A DNA stretch of 64,000 nt from Jejuia sp. UBA6058 (GTDB taxonomy: Bacteria > Bacteroidota > Bacteroidia > Flavobacteriales > Flavobacteriaceae), in assembly GCA_002428965.1 (NCBI GenBank), contig DIYI01000017.1, positions 248,001 through 312,000 on the forward strand, written 5' to 3'. Both the position numbers and the translations under genes were made by a program. The notes beneath the pieces were generated by a model, which worked only from the letters and a program-made list of their open reading frames with translations, did no database searches and had not been told where the DNA came from. Positions 60,325-64,000 of this stretch are shown here, piece after piece; position 1 is the first letter of the stretch; the number at the start of each line of letters is the position of its first letter.

Positions 60325-62493
60325 ATGATACATATTCACGAAAAAACATTACAGGATTTAGAGTTCCAAACCGTATTAGAGCAAATAAGCGAATTGTGTA
60401 TTACGCCTTTGGGGAATGCTGCTACATTAAAAATTCTACCTTACAAAAAGAAGGAAGGTTTATTGTTTTCCCTAAACCTTACTAATGAATATGTATCTTC
60501 CTTCTACAACGACAACCGCATACCAAATCATGGGTTCGATACTATCTCGAAAGAAATTCAACTTCTAAATATTGAAAACACTTTTTTAGAGGTTCATGGA
60601 TTGAAAAAAATAGTTTCAATGTCCTTAACCGTGAATACCATCGTTACGTTTTTAAAGAAGTTTGAAGAATATTACCCCTCTTTAAACCAATTTGCTTCTC
60701 ATATTGAGGTTACTAAGGTATTGATTGAACAAGTGGATGCCATTGTAGATCGTTTTGGAGATATAAAAGACAATGCCTCAGACGCTCTATACGATTTACG
60801 AAAATCCATCAACAAAGTTAAAGGCAAAATTAACCAAAGTTTTGCATCAGCTTTAAACACATACCACAATCTTGAGTATTTAGACGACATCAGAGAATCT
60901 GTGGTGGATAATCGTCGTGTGTTAGCTGTAAAAGCCATGTACCGTCGTAAAGTAAAAGGAGCGATTATGGGAGGCAGTAAAACGGGAAGCATAGTTTATA
61001 TTGAACCTGAGACTACTTTACAATACACGCGAGAACTTAACAATTTGGAGTACGAAGAAAAGGAAGAAGTAGTTCGAATTTTAAAGGAAGTTACTGATTT
61101 TATAAGTCCGTTCTTACCTCTTTTGAAGGATTACCAAAAGTTTTTGATTGACATTGACGTAATTTCAGCAAAGGCAAAATATGCAAAATCTATGAATGCC
61201 ATTCTGCCTGAAATTTCGGAAGATAAAAGCATGTATTTGCGAGATGCCTACCATCCACTACTCTATTTAAATAATTTAGAAAAAAAAGAAAAGACGTTTC
61301 CACAAACATTGTCTTTGGATAATGGCAGTAGAATTATCGTGATTTCTGGTCCTAACGCTGGTGGAAAAAGTATCACATTAAAAACTGTTGGCTTATTACA
61401 AGTGATGTTGCAGAGTGGTATGTTAATACCTGTACACGAACGTAGTAAAGTTTGTTTGTTTGATAGAATTTTGAGTGATATAGGAGACAATCAATCTATT
61501 GAAAATCAACTAAGTACATATAGTTACCGTTTAAAGCAGATGAACTATTTTTTAAGGAAATGTAATAAGAACACTCTTTTTTTAATTGATGAATTTGGTA
61601 CAGGAAGTGATCCCGAATTAGGCGGCGCTTTAGCAGAAACCTTTTTGGAAGAGTTTTATCATCGTGAGGCTTTCGGCATTATAACGACACATTATTCTAA
61701 CCTAAAGATTTTAGCCACCGAATTGCCACATATGGTAAATGCCAATATGTTATTCAACGAACGTTCCTTAGAGCCAATGTTTAAACTCGTAGTGGGGCAA
61801 GCAGGTAGTAGTTTTACATTTGAAGTGGCACAGAAAAATGGAATTCCCTATTCTTTAATCAATCGTGCTAAAAAGAAGATTGAGCGCAGTAAAGTACGCT
61901 TTGATGCTACCATTGCCAAACTACAAAAAGAACGTTCTAGACTTGAAAAAACAGGACAATCCTTGAAAGCTAACGAACGCAAAAAGGAAGAAGAAGCGGA
62001 TAAGCTAGAGGAAATCAACGCAAAAATTCAGAAGAAATTAGAAAGTTATCAAGAATTGTATGATAGCAATCAACGGCTGATCTATTTAGGTCAAAAAGTA
62101 AACGATATTGCGGAAAAGTACTTTGACAATAAAAAGAAACGTGAATTGATGGCAGAATTATTCAAATTGGTTCAAATTGAAAACTCCAAACGTAAAAAGA
62201 TTTCCGCTAAACAAAAGCGCGCCCAAAAAGCAAAAGAACAACAGGTAAAACAAGAAGCTGAGAAAAAGGTGGAAGTCATCCGTAAAAAGAAAAAAGCTGC
62301 AAAACAAAAAGAACTAGAAAAACCGGCACCGCCAAAACCTGTTCTAAAAGTCGGTGATCGTGTACGCATGCATGATGGTAGAGCTGTTGGTAGTATTGAT
62401 AGCATAGAGAAAAATAAAGCGAACGTAAACTATGGTATGTTTACTACTAATGTGGCTTTAGATTTATTAGAACTTGTCGAAGCGAAGAAGTAG
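60325..62493 (+). CDS. mutS2: MutS2-family ATPase without Smr domain
   Basis: 722 residues. Core MutS domains (about 60-320), ATPase with Walker A GPNAGGKSIT (about 344), Walker B LFLIDEFGTGSDPELGGALAE, H-loop ITTHYSNLK, then a long coiled coil (about 500-690) and a C-terminal KOW-like patch (VLKVGDRVRMHDGRAVGSID). The protein stops there: the roughly 80-residue Smr nuclease domain (LDLRG...) of B. subtilis MutS2 is absent. It may act on collided ribosomes or recombination intermediates without cutting. Confidence 0.92.
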   Translation: MIHIHEKTLQDLEFQTVLEQISELCITPLGNAATLKILPYKKKEGLLFSLNLTNEYVSSFYNDNRIPNHGFDTISKEIQLLNIENTFLEVHGLKKIVSMSLTVNTIVTFLKKFEEYYPSLNQFASHIEVTKVLIEQVDAIVDRFGDIKDNASDALYDLRKSINKVKGKINQSFASALNTYHNLEYLDDIRESVVDNRRVLAVKAMYRRKVKGAIMGGSKTGSIVYIEPETTLQYTRELNNLEYEEKEEVVRILKEVTDFISPFLPLLKDYQKFLIDIDVISAKAKYAKSMNAILPEISEDKSMYLRDAYHPLLYLNNLEKKEKTFPQTLSLDNGSRIIVISGPNAGGKSITLKTVGLLQVMLQSGMLIPVHERSKVCLFDRILSDIGDNQSIENQLSTYSYRLKQMNYFLRKCNKNTLFLIDEFGTGSDPELGGALAETFLEEFYHREAFGIITTHYSNLKILATELPHMVNANMLFNERSLEPMFKLVVGQAGSSFTFEVAQKNGIPYSLINRAKKKIERSKVRFDATIAKLQKERSRLEKTGQSLKANERKKEEEADKLEEINAKIQKKLESYQELYDSNQRLIYLGQKVNDIAEKYFDNKKKRELMAELFKLVQIENSKRKKISAKQKRAQKAKEQQVKQEAEKKVEVIRKKKKAAKQKELEKPAPPKPVLKVGDRVRMHDGRAVGSIDSIEKNKANVNYGMFTTNVALDLLELVEAKK

Positions 62494-62774
62494 TCTTTTT
62501 TAAATCTAAATTTTAAAATTTAACTTCCTTTCAAGCAAATTTAAACATCTGTTTTGGTGGACAAAAAGGGGACATTACTCGTATTGACAACAACCACTTC
62601 CACAGGACACTCGAAACAAAAACTCAACACAACTTACTGTTTTTGAGTAATTTACACTTATCTCTATCTCAAATTCAAATGGACAAACCAAAGACTTTGT
62701 ATCATTTCAAAATTTCAGTGGAGTAAAATCAAAGGCTTTAATTGGTAATTTAGCAAAAGCCAATTCATACAAAA

Positions 62775-64000
62775 ATGAAAACCCAAAATTTAATTTCTGT
62801 TTTACTATTGTTCTTTGTAATATCTTTTGGATTTTCTCAGAACACTAAAATAATTGATAGCTTACAGCAAGAATTATCTAAAAGAAAAGAGGACGACTCT
62901 GTTAAAGTGATGATTTTAACGCGTCTGCATGAAAAATTAATGTTTTCGAAACCCGAAGAAGCCAAATTATATGCTGAAAAAGGTTTTAAAATTTCGCAAA
63001 AAATAGGTTACACCAGAGGAATTGCAATAGGTTACATGCATCGAGCCGATTATTTTGCAAATAGATCTGAAAATGATAGCGCCTTGTTTTACTACAATAG
63101 AGCAAAGAATGTATTTAAAGAAGCAAATAGTATGCGCGGGCTTATTTTTGTTAATCATTCTTTATCATCAATTGAAAGTTCTAATGGTAATTTGGATAAC
63201 GCTATTGCTATTACCAAAGAAAATATTGAACTTATTAAAACACATGAAAAAGAAGGAGATGCCAAAACCAAATTTTTAGGAGCTCAGTATGTTTCTTTGG
63301 CAGGTATTTATGTTGAAAAGGCTAATTATAAAACAGCCTTAATCTACGCCCTTCAAGGATTAGAATGCTTCGAGAAGATCAACCATGAAACTCGAAAAGC
63401 GGATGCTTTGAAAATGATTGGTGACATTGAAAGTGGCTTGGAAAACCATCAATCTTCAATACAATACTTTAAAGACGCCTTAGAAATCTATAAGCGTTTC
63501 GAAGAAACGTTTTATGTTGCATACACTCAAAACTCTATGGGCATTTCATATCAAAATTTAAATGATTACAAATCCGCTGAAACTTATTTCAATCTTGCTG
63601 TTGAAAATGCTAAAAAGGTAGAAGATAATTTAGGAACTACAAATGCACTACATAACCTTGGAGAAATTAAACGTCTACAAGGAAAACTTAATGAAGCAAA
63701 ACCTATTTTAAGTGAGGCCAAAGCTATTGCAGAAAAAGAAAATTTAAAACTAGGGATGGTAAATAGTTTAGAAAGCCTTTCAAAAATTGATTTTCAAAAT
63801 AAAAATTTCAATTCTGCGCTAAACAGTAATTCTGAAGCTATTGAAATTGCAAAATCTTTAGGAGCAATGTCCCACCTCGCCTCTTTATATAAAAATCGTT
63901 CCTCCTTTTTAGAAGGGCTCAATAAAAACAATGATGCCTTGGAGTTTTTGAAATTGTACCAAACTATTAATGACAGTCTATTCACAACAAAAAAGTCGCA
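62775..64000 (+). CDS. TPR sensor protein, N-terminal part (3' end outside window)
   Basis: 408 residues visible, open at the window end. Signal peptide (MKTQNLISVLLLFFVISFGFSQ), then about eight tetratricopeptide repeats (e.g. ALFYYNRAKNVFKEANS; SSIQYFKDALEIYKRFEE; KSAETYFNLAVENAKKVED; LNEAKPILSEAKAIAEKEN). The last residues, LKLYQTINDSLFTTKKS, are the usual lead-in to a coiled coil, membrane helix and histidine-kinase or LuxR/adenylate cyclase output domain in this periplasmic TPR-sensor family; that half is not visible. The 281-base gap before it holds no gene I could recognise. Confidence 0.85.
   Translation, partial: MKTQNLISVLLLFFVISFGFSQNTKIIDSLQQELSKRKEDDSVKVMILTRLHEKLMFSKPEEAKLYAEKGFKISQKIGYTRGIAIGYMHRADYFANRSENDSALFYYNRAKNVFKEANSMRGLIFVNHSLSSIESSNGNLDNAIAITKENIELIKTHEKEGDAKTKFLGAQYVSLAGIYVEKANYKTALIYALQGLECFEKINHETRKADALKMIGDIESGLENHQSSIQYFKDALEIYKRFEETFYVAYTQNSMGISYQNLNDYKSAETYFNLAVENAKKVEDNLGTTNALHNLGEIKRLQGKLNEAKPILSEAKAIAEKENLKLGMVNSLESLSKIDFQNKNFNSALNSNSEAIEIAKSLGAMSHLASLYKNRSSFLEGLNKNNDALEFLKLYQTINDSLFTTKKS

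Noticed and set aside
60234..60485. 83-codon plus-strand frame before mutS2
   Set aside because: Overlaps the promoter and first 160 bases of mutS2 in another frame; no protein-like features.
62494..62774. Possible gene remnant or integration site containing GGTGGACAAAAAGGGGACAT
   Set aside because: No reading frame, integrase, tRNA or duplicated end was found; nothing supports more than spacer.
1..64000. tRNA, rRNA, CRISPR, riboswitch or insertion sequence
   Set aside because: I scanned the intergenic regions by eye and found no cloverleaf, regular spacer array or transposase; a covariance-model search would be more sensitive.

Overview
The window comes from the chromosome of a member of the Bacteroidota, most probably a marine Flavobacteriaceae. 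Evidence: strongly AT-rich DNA; three secreted proteins ending in type IX secretion (T9SS) sorting domains (FYPNP...SGVYYLK type); outer-membrane TonB/OMP_b-brl and OmpA proteins; many -7 boxes of the Bacteroidota form TAnnTTTG and few Shine-Dalgarno sites; a CAL67264-type mini membrane protein; an apparent sulfonolipid (capnine) gene neighbourhood; and an agarase/porphyranase-like GH16 lipoprotein pointing to algal polysaccharide. I cannot name the genus. No rRNA, tRNA, CRISPR array, transposase or integrase was recognised.

Layout. 1-9.9 kb: 3' part of a T9SS-exported vanadium-haloperoxidase/PAP2 protein, nth, a 48-residue conserved protein, an ECF-type sigma factor divergent from uvrA, a DUF3667 membrane protein, two T9SS cargo proteins and a very basic secreted protein behind a sigma-54-like promoter. 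9.9-15.4 kb: tightly overlapping minus-strand envelope-polysaccharide genes (DUF4834, YfhO, glycosyltransferase, flippase). 15.5-20.3 kb: outer-membrane protein, GNAT-fold acyltransferase, Kbl/Spt-type PLP acyltransferase and a cysteine-synthase-fold enzyme, read together as a sulfonolipid locus. 20.3-28.6 kb: protease II, YbaB, threonine aldolase, prfB with its programmed +1 frameshift, HAD and ArsC-like proteins, outer-membrane receptor. 28.6-30.8 kb: a lone OLD-family nuclease (probable phage defence) bracketed by a 25-bp perfect inverted repeat belonging to a dispersed repeat family. 31-36.6 kb: 1-Cys peroxiredoxin, fumC, Crp-like regulator, coiled-coil membrane protein, GH16 enzyme.

36.8-47.4 kb is a nearly continuous minus-strand run of largely uncharacterised genes: a 449-residue coiled-coil protein, a 352-residue unknown, an AAA ATPase, membrane proteins, a NUDIX hydrolase, a lipoprotein and a 564-residue membrane-anchored protein. 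It is my best candidate for an undescribed system. 47.7-57 kb: two small membrane proteins, ettA, OmpA, two pirins, a MarR-GNAT-flavin reductase operon with a candidate operator, and an acyl-CoA carboxylase beta subunit. 57-64 kb: sppA, an acetolactate decarboxylase with a lipoprotein signal, MutS2 without its Smr domain, and the start of a TPR sensor protein running off the end.

The intergenic spaces are unusually informative. An 80-95-bp (one copy 160-bp) imperfect-palindromic repeat occurs five times, and at least three other short repeat families are present, one nested inside another. Several starts were moved inward from the longest possible reading frame because a promoter or repeat occupies the upstream part (sigma factor, uvrA, DUF4834, cysteate synthase candidate, ybaB, a small membrane protein, first pirin).
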